From contig NZ_JANIBM010000002.1 of NCBI RefSeq assembly GCF_024505045.1, forward strand, positions 248,001 to 312,000: a stretch of DNA of 64,000 nucleotides, written 5' to 3'. The notes under the pieces were generated by a model. That model saw only the letters and a program-made list of their open reading frames with translations, had not been told where the DNA came from and made no database searches. This DNA comes from Methylomonas aurea (GTDB lineage Bacteria > Pseudomonadota > Gammaproteobacteria > Methylococcales > Methylomonadaceae). Positions within the stretch are counted from its first letter, which is position 1; the number at the start of each line of letters is the position of its first letter. Made by a program: the position numbers and the translations under genes. Shown here one piece after another: positions 37,107 through 47,109 of the stretch.

Positions 37107-38858
37107 CTAGGTTTTGAAGTTGCCCACCATGGAACGCAATTGGTCGGCCAGGGCCAGCAATTCGTGACAGGCTTCGGCAGTATTTTTCGCGCCGATCGAG
37201 GTTTCCTCGGAAACCCGGCTGATATTGCTGATGTTGCGGTTGATCTCTTCCGCGACTGCGGTCTGTTCCTCGGCGGCGCTGGCGATCTGGTTGTTCATGT
37301 CGTTGATCGTGTCGATGCGTTCGCTGATTGAGGTAATCGAGCCGCCGGCCGACGCGGCTTGTTCGACACTGGAGGTGGCGCGGCTTCTGCCGTTTTCCAT
37401 TACGGCCACCGCTTGTTTGGCTCGGTCTTGCAAGCGTTCTATGGTTTTTTGGATTTCCAGTGTGGAGTTTTGGGTACGGCTCGCCAGGGTCCTGACTTCG
37501 TCGGCGACCACTGCGAAACCGCGGCCTTGTTCCCCGGCTCGGGCCGCTTCGATCGCGGCATTCAGCGCCAACAGATTGGTTTGTTCGGCGATACCTTGAA
37601 TCACGCCCAATACCTCGCCGATGCTATTGCTGTCGTTTTCCAGTTCGTGAATCACGTTAGCGGCGTTTTCCACTTCCGACGCCAAATTGTTGATGCCGTT
37701 TACGGCGTTTTTGACGATGTTTTTCCCGGAAGATGCCTCTTTGTCGGCGATTTCCGCGGCCTCGGAAGCGCGTACAGCGTTGCGGGCAACTTCCTGAACC
37801 GTGGCCGTCATTTGTTTCATCGCGTTGGCTACCAGCGTGGTTTCGTGCAATTGGCGCTTGACGCCGGATTGGGTGGATTGGGTGATATTGGCGAATTTGT
37901 GCGAAGCGCTGGCGAGTTTTTCGCTGGTCACGCTGATTTGGTCGATAGTTTTGGCTATCTTACGGACGAAGGAGTTGAAGCTGGAGGCGATCCAGGCGAA
38001 TTCGGACTTACCGCTGGCGTCCAAGCGGGCACGTAAATCGCCGTCCCCGCTACCGATGTCTTGCAGTTTCAGAGCCAGTGCCGTCAACGGCGCAATGATG
38101 ATTTTATTCATCATGAAATAACCGGTGGAGCCGATGATGACCAAAGTGATGAACAAAAAGCCGATGGCGTAATAGACGTGCTGTTTCAACTCGTTCAACG
38201 CGATGCTGAACGGCGTGATTATTTCGAATGCGCCGTGTAATTCGCCGGCGCGACGGTTTTCCATCGGATAACCGAGTAAATCGACGCCTTTGTCGTTTCT
38301 CCATAACGCTTGCGATGTTTTCGGGTCGCCGTGGCACAACTCGCATTGTTTAACCATTTTTACCGGGCGCAGATAGCGAATTTCTTCTTTCTCTTCATCG
38401 ATATAGCTGTAATCGCTGGCGCTCGGGTTGGTTCTGAAATAATCCAGGGCTTTGCGTTCGATCTCGTCAGCGGTATTGCGTGGATTGCGCGGATTCAGGC
38501 TCGGCGCTTTGAAACGGAAGCCGTGGTCTTTGGCTTCAGATTCGACCACGTCCCAAGCGTTTGCGGTAGGTACGGTCGCAACCACCAATTCCCGGGCTTT
38601 GGCTTGGCCGTGCTGTTCGATCAGACTCATCAACAGTTCCGGCGAGTAGACGCCGGTTTCCCATTTTTTGACGACGTTGTCGCGAATGGATTCGGATAGC
38701 ATCAATAGCTGGCGGGAAGAGGCTATCTCTCGATCGATCAGTTTTTGTTTTTCGGCACTCGAATACACGATCAATATTGCCACGCCGACGAGTGTGAGTA
38801 CGGACATCGTGATCGATACCACTTTTACCCCCACAGAATGCCAGTTCATCATTAACAT
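37107..38858 (-). CDS. methyl-accepting chemotaxis protein with DUF3365 c-haem sensor
   Basis: A 583-residue chemoreceptor. A first membrane helix (about 12-33) is followed by a periplasmic DUF3365/Tll0287-like domain (about 40-222) carrying a c-type haem site CELCHG (Cys 172, Cys 175, His 176), a second helix (about 226-250), a HAMP domain and a cytoplasmic signalling domain with the hairpin tip [18 protein letters not shown]. It probably senses redox state, oxygen, NO or another haem ligand and signals to CheA. AGGAG precedes ATG 38858. The ccm cluster at 54.9-61.7 kb would attach its haem. Confidence 0.92.
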   Translation of the reverse strand: MLMMNWHSVGVKVVSITMSVLTLVGVAILIVYSSAEKQKLIDREIASSRQLLMLSESIRDNVVKKWETGVYSPELLMSLIEQHGQAKARELVVATVPTANAWDVVESEAKDHGFRFKAPSLNPRNPRNTADEIERKALDYFRTNPSASDYSYIDEEKEEIRYLRPVKMVKQCELCHGDPKTSQALWRNDKGVDLLGYPMENRRAGELHGAFEIITPFSIALNELKQHVYYAIGFLFITLVIIGSTGYFMMNKIIIAPLTALALKLQDIGSGDGDLRARLDASGKSEFAWIASSFNSFVRKIAKTIDQISVTSEKLASASHKFANITQSTQSGVKRQLHETTLVANAMKQMTATVQEVARNAVRASEAAEIADKEASSGKNIVKNAVNGINNLASEVENAANVIHELENDSNSIGEVLGVIQGIAEQTNLLALNAAIEAARAGEQGRGFAVVADEVRTLASRTQNSTLEIQKTIERLQDRAKQAVAVMENGRSRATSSVEQAASAGGSITSISERIDTINDMNNQIASAAEEQTAVAEEINRNISNISRVSEETSIGAKNTAEACHELLALADQLRSMVGNFKT

Positions 38859-38923
38859 CCTAAAGCTCCTAAAACATGTTGTATTTTTTATTAAGTTAGC
38901 TTGTATATGGTGGCTTGGCCTAC

Positions 38924-38953
38924 AAGACAGAAGCGGTGAGTATAGCTTACAAT
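38924..38953 (+). promoter_or_regulatory. candidate promoter of the tyrosine phosphatase gene
   Basis: TACAAT (5/6) at 38948-38953 with AAGACA (4/6) at 38924-38929, spacer 18, 34 bases before the start codon. Confidence 0.35.
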
Positions 38954-38986
38954 TTAGCGTCTACGACTCGGAAAACTTTATAACTT

Positions 38987-39469
38987 ATGCGGAAAATCAA
39001 GGTTTTGTTTGTTTGCATGGGCAATATTTGCAGATCTCCGACAGCTGAAGGGGTTTTTTCCAATATGGTGGCGGAAAGGAACCTGGCGGAGCGCTTTCAT
39101 ATCGATTCGGCCGGCACCCATGCGTACCATGTCGGCGATGCGCCGGACCTGCGCGCCCAAAAGGCTGCCAGGGAACGTGGTATCGAGCTGAAACATATTC
39201 GGGCGCGCAAAGTGGTGGCCGAGGACTTCGAGAATTTCGACCATATTTTGGCGATGGATGACGATAACCATGCAATATTGAGCGAAGTATGCCCGGAAGA
39301 TCATGCGCATAAGATCCGGCGCTTTCTTGAGTACGCTCCTCATTTGAACCAGCGCGAAGTTCCGGACCCTTACTACGGCGGCAGCTACGGCTTCGAGCGG
39401 GTCTTGGATCTGGTCGAACAGGCCTCGGAAGGTTTTTTGCAGGCATTGCAAACCAGAGGCGATTTGTAA
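38987..39469 (+). CDS. low-molecular-weight protein tyrosine phosphatase
   Basis: A 160-residue phosphatase. The P-loop CMGNICRS (Cys 10 nucleophile, Arg 16) and the general-acid loop VPDPYYGG are intact. Relatives such as Wzb/Etp control polysaccharide export kinases, but no such kinase is nearby; other relatives act on arginine phosphate or small molecules. It is followed by a dienelactone hydrolase on the same strand, 27 bases away, with no evident functional tie. Confidence 0.93.
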   Translation: MRKIKVLFVCMGNICRSPTAEGVFSNMVAERNLAERFHIDSAGTHAYHVGDAPDLRAQKAARERGIELKHIRARKVVAEDFENFDHILAMDDDNHAILSEVCPEDHAHKIRRFLEYAPHLNQREVPDPYYGGSYGFERVLDLVEQASEGFLQALQTRGDL

Positions 39470-39496
39470 CTCGGAATTTGGAAGGCGTTGATTAGT

Positions 39497-40216
39497 ATGG
39501 CAATAGTTTCGAACACGGTCGGTTATTTGGACGGCGACGTGGCTCTGGAGGGCTTATTCGCGTATGACGATGCGATTGACGGTCCGCGCCCGCTGGTTTT
39601 GATTCACCATGCTTGGGGCGGTCGTGACGGTTTTGTCGCCGAAAAGGCAAAGTGTTTGGCCGAATTGGGTTATTTGGGTTTTGCTGCCGACACATACGGT
39701 CGTGGCGTTCTTGGTAAGACTCCGGAAGAAAATGCCGGCCTGATGCAACCTTTTATGGCCGACCGGGCGCAATTGCAGCAACGCTTACATGCCGCATTAG
39801 CCGCCGCGAAATTGCTGCCTTGGGCCGATAATGGCAAAATCGCTGCGATCGGCTTTTGTTTCGGCGGATTATGCGCGCTGGATTTGGCCCGTTCCGGAGC
39901 CGATCTTCGTGGCGTGGTGTCGTTTCACGGCTTGCTGGTGCCGCCGGGCAATATTTCGAATCCGCAGATCAAAGCCAAAGTATTGGTGTTGCACGGTCAC
40001 GACGATCCGATGGCGCCGCCGGCTCAGGTGCAGGCATTGCAAGCCGAATTGACCCGAGCCGGTGCCGATTGGCAAGTCCATAGTTACGGCAACACGATGC
40101 ACGCGTTTACCAATCCGGTTGCCAACAATCCAGGCTTCGGCACGGTTTACCAACCGTTGGCCGATCATCGCTCCTGGCAGGCTATGCAAAACTTTTTGGC
40201 CGAGATTTTTGCCTGA
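39497..40216 (+). CDS. dienelactone hydrolase family protein
   Basis: A 239-residue alpha/beta hydrolase of the DLH family. The nucleophile is Cys in GFCFGG; the catalytic Asp lies in GHDDPM and His in MHAFTNP. Family members open dienelactone or act on other esters, and many have unassigned substrates. ATG 39497 is chosen over TTG 39488, which would lie only two bases after the GAAGG ribosome-binding site. Confidence 0.88.
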   Translation: MAIVSNTVGYLDGDVALEGLFAYDDAIDGPRPLVLIHHAWGGRDGFVAEKAKCLAELGYLGFAADTYGRGVLGKTPEENAGLMQPFMADRAQLQQRLHAALAAAKLLPWADNGKIAAIGFCFGGLCALDLARSGADLRGVVSFHGLLVPPGNISNPQIKAKVLVLHGHDDPMAPPAQVQALQAELTRAGADWQVHSYGNTMHAFTNPVANNPGFGTVYQPLADHRSWQAMQNFLAEIFA

Positions 40217-40257
40217 CGGTAAAGGGCGGCGTTTGCTATAATCCGCCGCTTTATAAT
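40213..40257 (+). promoter_or_regulatory. gyrA promoter region with tandem -10 boxes
   Basis: CTGACG (4/6 of -35) at 40213-40218, spacer 18, then extended -10 TGC-TATAAT at 40234-40242. A second TATAAT lies at 40252-40257. Both are followed by CCG and GC-rich sequence. GCGGCG (40226-40231) and CGCCGC (40244-40249) flank the first -10 as an inverted repeat. Confidence 0.6.
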
Positions 40258-40342
40258 CCGGCCAGCACCGAGTAAATGGAATTGATGCATCGGGCTGACC
40301 TGTCAACGGGTAAACCGTCGACTGCACCAGAATCACGGATCC

Positions 40343-42943
40343 ATGTCAGACTTCGCTAAAGAAATTATCCCTGTCAATCTCGAAGACGAGATGAAACAAT
40401 CCTACCTCGATTACGCCATGAGCGTGATTGTCGGTAGAGCGCTTCCCGACGTGCGGGACGGTCTGAAACCGGTTCATCGCCGCGTGTTGTACGCGATGAG
40501 CGAACTCGGTAACGATTGGAATAAACCCTACAAAAAATCGGCCCGCGTGGTCGGTGACGTGATCGGTAAATACCACCCGCACGGCGATACTGCGGTTTAC
40601 GATACCATCGTCCGGATGGCGCAGCCGTTCTCGTTACGCTACATGCTGATCGACGGTCAGGGCAACTTCGGTTCAGTCGACGGCGATTCGCCGGCGGCGA
40701 TGCGCTACACCGAAGTCCGTATGGCCAAAATCGCCCATGAACTTCTGGCCGATCTGGACAAGGAAACCGTCGATTTCGTCCCCAACTACGACGAATCCGA
40801 ATCCGAACCCAGAGTGCTGCCGACCCGGGTGCCGAACCTGCTGGTCAACGGCTCCGCCGGCATTGCGGTCGGTATGGCCACTAATATTCCGCCGCATAAC
40901 CTGGGTGAAATCGTCAGCGCCTGTCTAGCCTTAATCGAAAATTCCGATTTATCGATTTCCGAATTAATGCAAATCGTGCCCGGTCCGGATTTTCCGACTG
41001 CCGGCATCATTAACGGCGCATCCGGTATTTACGAGGCCTATGCCACCGGTCGCGGCCGGATCTATCTGCGCGCGCGCTGCCATTTCGAAGATATTGGCGA
41101 CAGCGGTCGTCAGGCCATCATCGCCACCGAATTGCCTTACCAAGTCAACAAAGCGCGGCTGTTGGAAAAAATCGCCGAGTTGGTCAAGGAAGGCAAGTTG
41201 GAAGGCATCTCGGGACTGCGCGACGAGTCCGATAAGGACGGCATGCGCATGGTCATCGAATTGCGCCGCGGCGAAGTGCCGGATGTAGTCCTGAACAACC
41301 TGTACAAACAGACCCAACTGCAAACTGTGTTCGGCATCAATATGGTGGCGTTGTACGACGGTCGGCCGCATTGCATGAACTTGAAGGACATTTTGCTGGC
41401 CTTCATCGACCACCGGCGCGAGATTGTTACCCGCAGAACCATTTACAACCTGCGCAAGGCGCGCGAACGGGCGCATATCTTGGAAGGCTTGGCGGTAGCT
41501 CTGGCCAACATCGACGAGATGATCGAACTGATCAAAACCTCGCCGAATCCGCAGGAAGCCAAAGCCGGCTTGTTAGCCAGGACCTGGAATGCCGGGCTGG
41601 TAGCCTCGTTGCTGGACCGGGCCGATGCCGACCGTTCTCGTCCTGAGGATTTAGGCGCCGAATTCGGTTTGGCGGACGGCGTTTACCGCTTGTCTGAGAA
41701 CCAAGCCCAAGCGATTCTGGATTTGCGCCTGCACCGCTTGACCGGATTGGAACAGGAAAAAATCGTCAATGAGTACCGGGAATTGCTGGCACTGATCGAC
41801 GAGTATCTGCATATCCTCGGCAGCGACGTGCGCTTGATGGAAGTGATCCGCGAGGAATTGGAAGAGATCCGTAACCAGTATGCCGACCAACGTCGCACCG
41901 AAATCGTGCAGGATTACTCCGACCTGTCGGCAGAGGATCTGATCACCGAAGAAGATATGGTGGTGACGATGTCGCACGAAGGCTACGTCAAGACCCAACC
42001 GCTCAACGATTACAAGGCTCAGCGCCGCGGCGGCCGCGGCAAATCGGCGACCGCGACCAAGGAAAACGACTTCGTCGAGAAATTGATCATCGCTAATACC
42101 CACGACACGATTCTGTGTTTCTCGTCGGCCGGTAAAGTCTACTGGCTGCGGGTATTCAACTTGCCGGTCGCCAGCCGGGCCTCGCGCGGCAAACCCTTCG
42201 TCAATCTATTGCCATTGGAAGAAGGCGAAAAAATCAACGCGATGTTGCCTGTGCGCGAATACAGTGCCGATAAATACATTTTCATGGCTACTTCGTCCGG
42301 TACCGTCAAGAAGACGCCGTTACCCGAATTCGAACGCCAACGCAGCAACGGCAAGATTGCGATCGACTTGAGCGAAAACGATACTTTAGTCGGCGTCGCG
42401 ATTACCGACGGCCAGCAGAACGTGCTGTTATTCAGCAGCGACGGCAAGGCGGTTTGTTTCAACGAAACCGACGTGCGCTCTATGGGTAGAACCGCGGCCG
42501 GCGTGCGCGGCATTCGGTTGCAGGACGGCCAAAAAGTCATTTCGTTGATCGTCGCCAGCGAAGGTACGGTCCTGAACATCACCGAAAACGGCTACGGCAA
42601 GCGCACCCGCCTAGAAGAATTCACTCAACATCGGCGCGGCGGCCAGGGCTTGATCGCAATTCAAACCTCGGAACGTAACGGCGCAGTAGTGGGTGCGGTC
42701 TTGGTCAACGATAGCGACGAAATCATGCTGATCACCGACGGCGGTACGCTGGTGCGGACCCGGGTCAAAGAGATTTCGGTCGTTGGCAGGAATACCCAGG
42801 GTGTGACCGTGATTCGACTGGACAAGGGTGAGAAAGTGGTAGGAGTAGATCGCATAGAGGGTTTGGGCGACGAAGACGGCGACGAAATCGGCGACCAGGA
42901 ATTGGAGGACGGCACCCCGTCCGCTGCGGGAGAGGAAGAATAA
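40343..42943 (+). CDS. gyrA: DNA gyrase subunit A
   Basis: An 866-residue type II topoisomerase subunit that introduces negative supercoils together with GyrB. The catalytic Tyr is Tyr 122 (AMRYTEVRM). The quinolone-determining region reads [11 protein letters not shown], with Thr 83 and Asp 87; Thr at 83 is a normal state in several genera such as Pseudomonas. The C-terminal beta-pinwheel carries the GyrA-box stretch QRRGGRGK, and an acidic tail ends the protein. It is the first gene of a supraoperon; its stop overlaps the serC start (TAATG). Confidence 0.97.
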   Translation: MSDFAKEIIPVNLEDEMKQSYLDYAMSVIVGRALPDVRDGLKPVHRRVLYAMSELGNDWNKPYKKSARVVGDVIGKYHPHGDTAVYDTIVRMAQPFSLRYMLIDGQGNFGSVDGDSPAAMRYTEVRMAKIAHELLADLDKETVDFVPNYDESESEPRVLPTRVPNLLVNGSAGIAVGMATNIPPHNLGEIVSACLALIENSDLSISELMQIVPGPDFPTAGIINGASGIYEAYATGRGRIYLRARCHFEDIGDSGRQAIIATELPYQVNKARLLEKIAELVKEGKLEGISGLRDESDKDGMRMVIELRRGEVPDVVLNNLYKQTQLQTVFGINMVALYDGRPHCMNLKDILLAFIDHRREIVTRRTIYNLRKARERAHILEGLAVALANIDEMIELIKTSPNPQEAKAGLLARTWNAGLVASLLDRADADRSRPEDLGAEFGLADGVYRLSENQAQAILDLRLHRLTGLEQEKIVNEYRELLALIDEYLHILGSDVRLMEVIREELEEIRNQYADQRRTEIVQDYSDLSAEDLITEEDMVVTMSHEGYVKTQPLNDYKAQRRGGRGKSATATKENDFVEKLIIANTHDTILCFSSAGKVYWLRVFNLPVASRASRGKPFVNLLPLEEGEKINAMLPVREYSADKYIFMATSSGTVKKTPLPEFERQRSNGKIAIDLSENDTLVGVAITDGQQNVLLFSSDGKAVCFNETDVRSMGRTAAGVRGIRLQDGQKVISLIVASEGTVLNITENGYGKRTRLEEFTQHRRGGQGLIAIQTSERNGAVVGAVLVNDSDEIMLITDGGTLVRTRVKEISVVGRNTQGVTVIRLDKGEKVVGVDRIEGLGDEDGDEIGDQELEDGTPSAAGEEE

Positions 42944-44022
42944 TGGCAAGAATTTACAACTTTAGCGCCGGCCCGTCGATGTTGCCGGAAGCGGTGCTGT
43001 TGCAAGCCCAGCGGGAAATGCTGGATTGGCAGGGTAGCGGCATGTCGGTGATGGAGATGAGCCATCGCGGCAAACATTTCATGGCGATTGCTGAGCAAAT
43101 GAAGGCCGACCTGATCGAATTGCTCGCGGTTCCTGCCGGTTACCAGGTGTTGTTTCTGCAAGGCGGCGCCACCGCCCAGTTTGCGATGATTCCGCAAAAC
43201 ATACTGAACGGAAAAACCAAGGCCTGTTACGTCAATACCGGCGCTTGGTCTACTGCTGCGATCAAGGAAGCCGGCAAGTATTGCGAAGTGCAAATCGCCG
43301 CCAGCGCCGAAGCGGCCTCCTTTACCACGATTCCGGCTTACGCCGATTGGCAGATCGATTCCGGCGCCGCCTATTTGCATTACACCTCGAACGAAACCAT
43401 ACACGGCGTCGAATTCAACGATGTGCCCCAGGTAGGTGAGCTGCCGCTGGTTTGCGACATGTCGTCGAATATTTTGTCGCGGCCGGTAGACGTTAGCCGT
43501 TATGGCATCATTTACGCCGGCACTCAGAAAAACATGGGGCCGTCCGGCGTAACCGTCGTTATCGTTCGCGACGACCTGGTCGGGCTGGAAACGAAAAATA
43601 CGCCGGCGGTATTCAGCTACGCGCAACAGGCCAAAGCCGATTCGATGCTGAACACGCCCGCCACCTACAACTGGTACTTGTTGGGCTTGACTCTGCAATG
43701 GCTGAAAGGCGAGGGCGGCGTCGGCGCGATCGAGCAACGCAACATCCGCAAAGCCGGGAAACTGTATGATGCGATCGACAATTCCAGCTTATATCGAAAC
43801 CCGGTGGACAAGGCCTACCGTTCGCGGATGAATGTGCCGTTCGTGTTGAGCGACCCGGCGCTGGACAAAGAGTTTTTGGCACTTGCCGAGCGCAACGGTT
43901 TGAGCACTTTGGCCGGCCACCGGTCGGTCGGCGGCATGCGCGCCAGCATTTACAATGCGATGCCGGAAGCCGGCGTCGATGCGTTGATAGCCTTCATGGC
44001 CGAATTCGAGCGTACCCACTAA
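42943..44022 (+). CDS. serC: phosphoserine aminotransferase
   Basis: A 359-residue PLP aminotransferase of serine (and pyridoxine) synthesis. NFSAGPSMLPEAVL begins the protein, and the PLP lysine lies in AGTQKNMGPSG. Length and C-terminus (GGMRASIYNAMPEAGV) match E. coli SerC. It lies between gyrA and pheA, in the gyrA-serC-pheA order known from Pseudomonas. Confidence 0.97.
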   Translation: MARIYNFSAGPSMLPEAVLLQAQREMLDWQGSGMSVMEMSHRGKHFMAIAEQMKADLIELLAVPAGYQVLFLQGGATAQFAMIPQNILNGKTKACYVNTGAWSTAAIKEAGKYCEVQIAASAEAASFTTIPAYADWQIDSGAAYLHYTSNETIHGVEFNDVPQVGELPLVCDMSSNILSRPVDVSRYGIIYAGTQKNMGPSGVTVVIVRDDLVGLETKNTPAVFSYAQQAKADSMLNTPATYNWYLLGLTLQWLKGEGGVGAIEQRNIRKAGKLYDAIDNSSLYRNPVDKAYRSRMNVPFVLSDPALDKEFLALAERNGLSTLAGHRSVGGMRASIYNAMPEAGVDALIAFMAEFERTH

Positions 44023-44028
44023 GGCTTT

Positions 44029-45114
44029 ATGACACCGATCATTCCCTTGTCCGAACTGCGCGATCGTATCGACGCGATAGACCAACAGATTCTGGAACTG
44101 GTGAACCGGCGCGCGGAATGCGCGATTGAAGTCGCGCGTACCAAGCAGGCTGAAGGCGAGACCGGCAGTTTTTACCGTCCGGATCGGGAAGCGCAGGTAT
44201 TGCGGCGGATCAAGGAACTCAATCCCGGACCATTAGGCGACGCCGCCGCCGCGCATTTGTTTCGCGAGCTGATGTCGGCTTGCCTGGCTTTGGAAAAACC
44301 GCTGGAAGTGGCGTTTCTAGGCCCTGCCGGCACCTTTTCCCAACAGGCGACGTTCAAGCATTTCGGTCACGCGGTCAAAGATATTCCGGTACCGACCATT
44401 CACGAAATCTTTCAGGCGGTCGAGACCGGCCATTGCCAGTTTGGCGTGGTGCCGGTGGAAAATTCCACCGAAGGCGTGATTGCCCACACTCTCGACCGCT
44501 TCATGGATAGCCCGCTACAGATTTGCGGCGAAGTCGAGATTCGGGTACACCAAAATCTGCTGGGCAAGATGGATAGCTTGGTCGGCATTAGCGAAGTGTT
44601 CTCGCATCAGCAATCGTTGGCCCAGTGCCGGCAATGGCTGACCGCGAATCTGCCCGGCGTGCCCTGTACTGCGGTGAGCAGCAACGCCGAGGCCGCCCGC
44701 TTGGCTTCGCTGGACCACAGTAAAGCGGCGATTGCCGGTCTAACCGCCGCCGAATTGTACGATTTGAACGTCATCGAAAAGCATATCGAGGACGAAGCCA
44801 ACAACACCACCCGTTTCATTGTAATCGGCCGCTTGCAACCGGTTTCGACTGGTCTGGACAAGACTTCCATTCTGGTTTCCACCGGCAACCAGCCAGGCGC
44901 CTTGCACCGTATTCTGCAGCCGTTCGCCCAGTACGGCATCAGCATGACCCACATCGAGTCGCGACCGTCGCGGCAAGGCTTGTGGGAATACGTGTTTTTT
45001 ATCGACATCGAAGGCCATCGCGAAGACGAAGATGTGGCCAAGGCGCTAAAAACATTGGAACAAAACGTCAAGATGCTGAAAGTACTGGGTTCCTATCCTA
45101 AAGCCGTCATTTAA
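44029..45114 (+). CDS. pheA: chorismate mutase / prephenate dehydratase
   Basis: A 361-residue bifunctional P-protein that converts chorismate to prephenate and then phenylpyruvate. The AroQ mutase domain (about 1-90, LRDRIDAIDQQILELVNRRAE), the dehydratase domain (about 93-270, with ENSTEGV and NNTTRF) and a C-terminal ACT domain (about 280-355, GALHRILQPFAQYGI and ESRP) for phenylalanine feedback are all present. Confidence 0.97.
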   Translation: MTPIIPLSELRDRIDAIDQQILELVNRRAECAIEVARTKQAEGETGSFYRPDREAQVLRRIKELNPGPLGDAAAAHLFRELMSACLALEKPLEVAFLGPAGTFSQQATFKHFGHAVKDIPVPTIHEIFQAVETGHCQFGVVPVENSTEGVIAHTLDRFMDSPLQICGEVEIRVHQNLLGKMDSLVGISEVFSHQQSLAQCRQWLTANLPGVPCTAVSSNAEAARLASLDHSKAAIAGLTAAELYDLNVIEKHIEDEANNTTRFIVIGRLQPVSTGLDKTSILVSTGNQPGALHRILQPFAQYGISMTHIESRPSRQGLWEYVFFIDIEGHREDEDVAKALKTLEQNVKMLKVLGSYPKAVI

Positions 45115-45126
45115 ACCGTTTGCTTC

Positions 45127-46230
45127 ATGAATCAATTTTTACAACTTGCCTTGGAAGGCGTTCAGCAATTGATGCCTTACGTGCCGGGTAAACCGGCTGA
45201 AGAATTGCAGCGCGAGCTGGGTTTGAGCGAAGTCATCAAATTGGCGTCTAACGAAAACCCGCTCGGTACCGGCCGCAAGGTAGCCGAAGCGATCCAAAAT
45301 ACCTTGCCGGAAATTGCCCGTTATCCTGACGGTAGCGGATACAACTTGAAAACCGCGATTTCAGCCCGCTGGGGTGTGGATTTAGCACAGATCACGCTGG
45401 GTAACGGTTCCAGTGAGATTCTGGAACTGGTCATGCGCACCTTCGTCGCACCAGAACACGAAGTCGTATTTGCCCAACATGCTTTTGCCTTATATCCGAT
45501 TCTGACCCAAGCGGTTGGGGCCAAGGCCGTGGTGGTGCCAGCCAAGAATTACAGCCATGATCTGGACGCAATGCGCGCAGCGGTTACCGATAAAACTCGA
45601 GTGGTATTCATCGCCAATCCGAACAATCCGACCGGTACTTTGCTGGCTTCGCAAGCCGTGGAAGATTTTATCGCCTCGTTGCCCAAATCCGTGTTGTGCG
45701 TGCTGGACGAAGCCTATTACGAGTTCGTCGATCCGGCCGTTCGCACCGAGTCGATGCAATGGCCGATCCAATATCCGAATCTGGTGATTGCCCGCACTTT
45801 TTCCAAGGCTTACGGCTTGGCCGGCTTGCGGATCGGCTTCGGTGTGTCGTCGCCGGAAGTGGCGGATTTGCTGAATCGGGTGCGGCAACCGTTCAACGGC
45901 AATATGTTGGCCTTGGCGGCGGCGGAAGCGGCGATGACCGACGCTGAATACTTGGCCGAGACCGTTTCAGTCAACAACGCCGGCATGGCGCAATTGACGG
46001 CAGCGTTCACAGCCCTGGATTTGCCTTGGATCCCTTCGTCCGGCAATTTCGTGTCGGTCGATATGAAACAACCGGCGTTGCCGGTTTACCAAGCCCTGCT
46101 GCAAAAAGGCGTCATCGTTCGCCCGGTCGCCAATTACGAAATGCCTAATCACTTGCGGGTCAGTATCGGTACCGAGCGGGAAAACCAAATTTTCATCGAT
46201 GCATTAGCCCAGGTGCTGCAAAGTGTTTGA
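45127..46230 (+). CDS. hisC: histidinol-phosphate / aromatic aminotransferase
   Basis: A 367-residue PLP aminotransferase of the HisC family. PLP lysine in TFSKAYGLAGLRIG; SNENPLG and NPNNPTG are conserved. In the supraoperon this copy usually serves phenylalanine and tyrosine synthesis as well as, or instead of, histidine synthesis. Overlaps tyrA by eight bases. Confidence 0.94.
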   Translation: MNQFLQLALEGVQQLMPYVPGKPAEELQRELGLSEVIKLASNENPLGTGRKVAEAIQNTLPEIARYPDGSGYNLKTAISARWGVDLAQITLGNGSSEILELVMRTFVAPEHEVVFAQHAFALYPILTQAVGAKAVVVPAKNYSHDLDAMRAAVTDKTRVVFIANPNNPTGTLLASQAVEDFIASLPKSVLCVLDEAYYEFVDPAVRTESMQWPIQYPNLVIARTFSKAYGLAGLRIGFGVSSPEVADLLNRVRQPFNGNMLALAAAEAAMTDAEYLAETVSVNNAGMAQLTAAFTALDLPWIPSSGNFVSVDMKQPALPVYQALLQKGVIVRPVANYEMPNHLRVSIGTERENQIFIDALAQVLQSV

Positions 46231-47104
46231 ACGCCTGTGCATCATCGGCATCGGTCTGATCGGCGGGTCGATCGCCAAGGCTGCCCGTGCCGAAGGTTTG
46301 TGCCAGCAGGTGGTGGCATTGGGTCGGGAAAAGAATCTACCCAATATGCAACGCGCTCTGGAATTGGGTGTGGTCGATGCGGTTTATACCGACACCGCGC
46401 GGGCCATGGCCGGAACGGATTGTGTGATTATTTGCACGCCGGTCGGCAGCATGCAGGCCATCTTTACGCAACTGAAACCCTACTGGAATCCGCAAACCCT
46501 GTATAGCGATGCCGGCAGCACCAAGGGCAGTGTGGTCGAGGCGGCGCGGGCAGTGTTCGGCGATGTACCGAGCAATTTCGTACCGGCACATCCGATTGCC
46601 GGTGCCGAGCGTAGCGGCGTCGAAGCGGCGAAAGTGGATTTATACAAGAATCGCCGCTTGATTATGACACCTTTGTCTTCAACCGACGCCGGAGCCGTCG
46701 ATAAACTTGGTGAGTTCTGGCGGCGTATCGGTTCCAGCGTATCGGTGATGACGGTCGAGCATCACGATACCGTGTTGGCGGCGACCAGCCATTTGCCCCA
46801 CATCCTGGCTTTTGCGTTGGTCGGTATGCTCGGGCGCAAGGACGAGCAGCGCGAAATCTTCAAATATGCCGCCGGCGGCTTCAAGGACTTTAGCCGAATC
46901 GCTTCCAGCGACCCGACCATGTGGCAGGATATTTGTCTGGCCAACAAGCAGGAAATCATTCCGCTGATTCAACAATTTCAAGCCGAACTTGGCCGTATCG
47001 AACAATTGCTGCTGCGCGACAACGCGTCAGGATTGTTCGACGCCTTCAGTTACGCCAAGCAAGCCCGGCAACGTTTTCTCGAAACTTTTGACGATCCAAC
47101 TTAA
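46223..47104 (+). CDS. tyrA: prephenate / arogenate dehydrogenase
   Basis: A 293-residue NAD(P)-dependent dehydrogenase of tyrosine synthesis. The Rossmann motif GIGLIGGSIAK is at the N-terminus, and the catalytic region includes HPIAGAERSGVEAA. It starts with GTG 46223 inside hisC. It lacks the chorismate mutase domain fused to E. coli TyrA, as expected for this operon type. Confidence 0.95.
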   Translation: MFERLCIIGIGLIGGSIAKAARAEGLCQQVVALGREKNLPNMQRALELGVVDAVYTDTARAMAGTDCVIICTPVGSMQAIFTQLKPYWNPQTLYSDAGSTKGSVVEAARAVFGDVPSNFVPAHPIAGAERSGVEAAKVDLYKNRRLIMTPLSSTDAGAVDKLGEFWRRIGSSVSVMTVEHHDTVLAATSHLPHILAFALVGMLGRKDEQREIFKYAAGGFKDFSRIASSDPTMWQDICLANKQEIIPLIQQFQAELGRIEQLLLRDNASGLFDAFSYAKQARQRFLETFDDPT

Positions 47105-47109
47105 CCACT

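Noticed and set aside
40589-40603. Thr at GyrA position 83, which could suggest quinolone resistance
   Set aside because: Thr 83 is the wild-type residue in Pseudomonas and other genera, and Asp 87 is intact.
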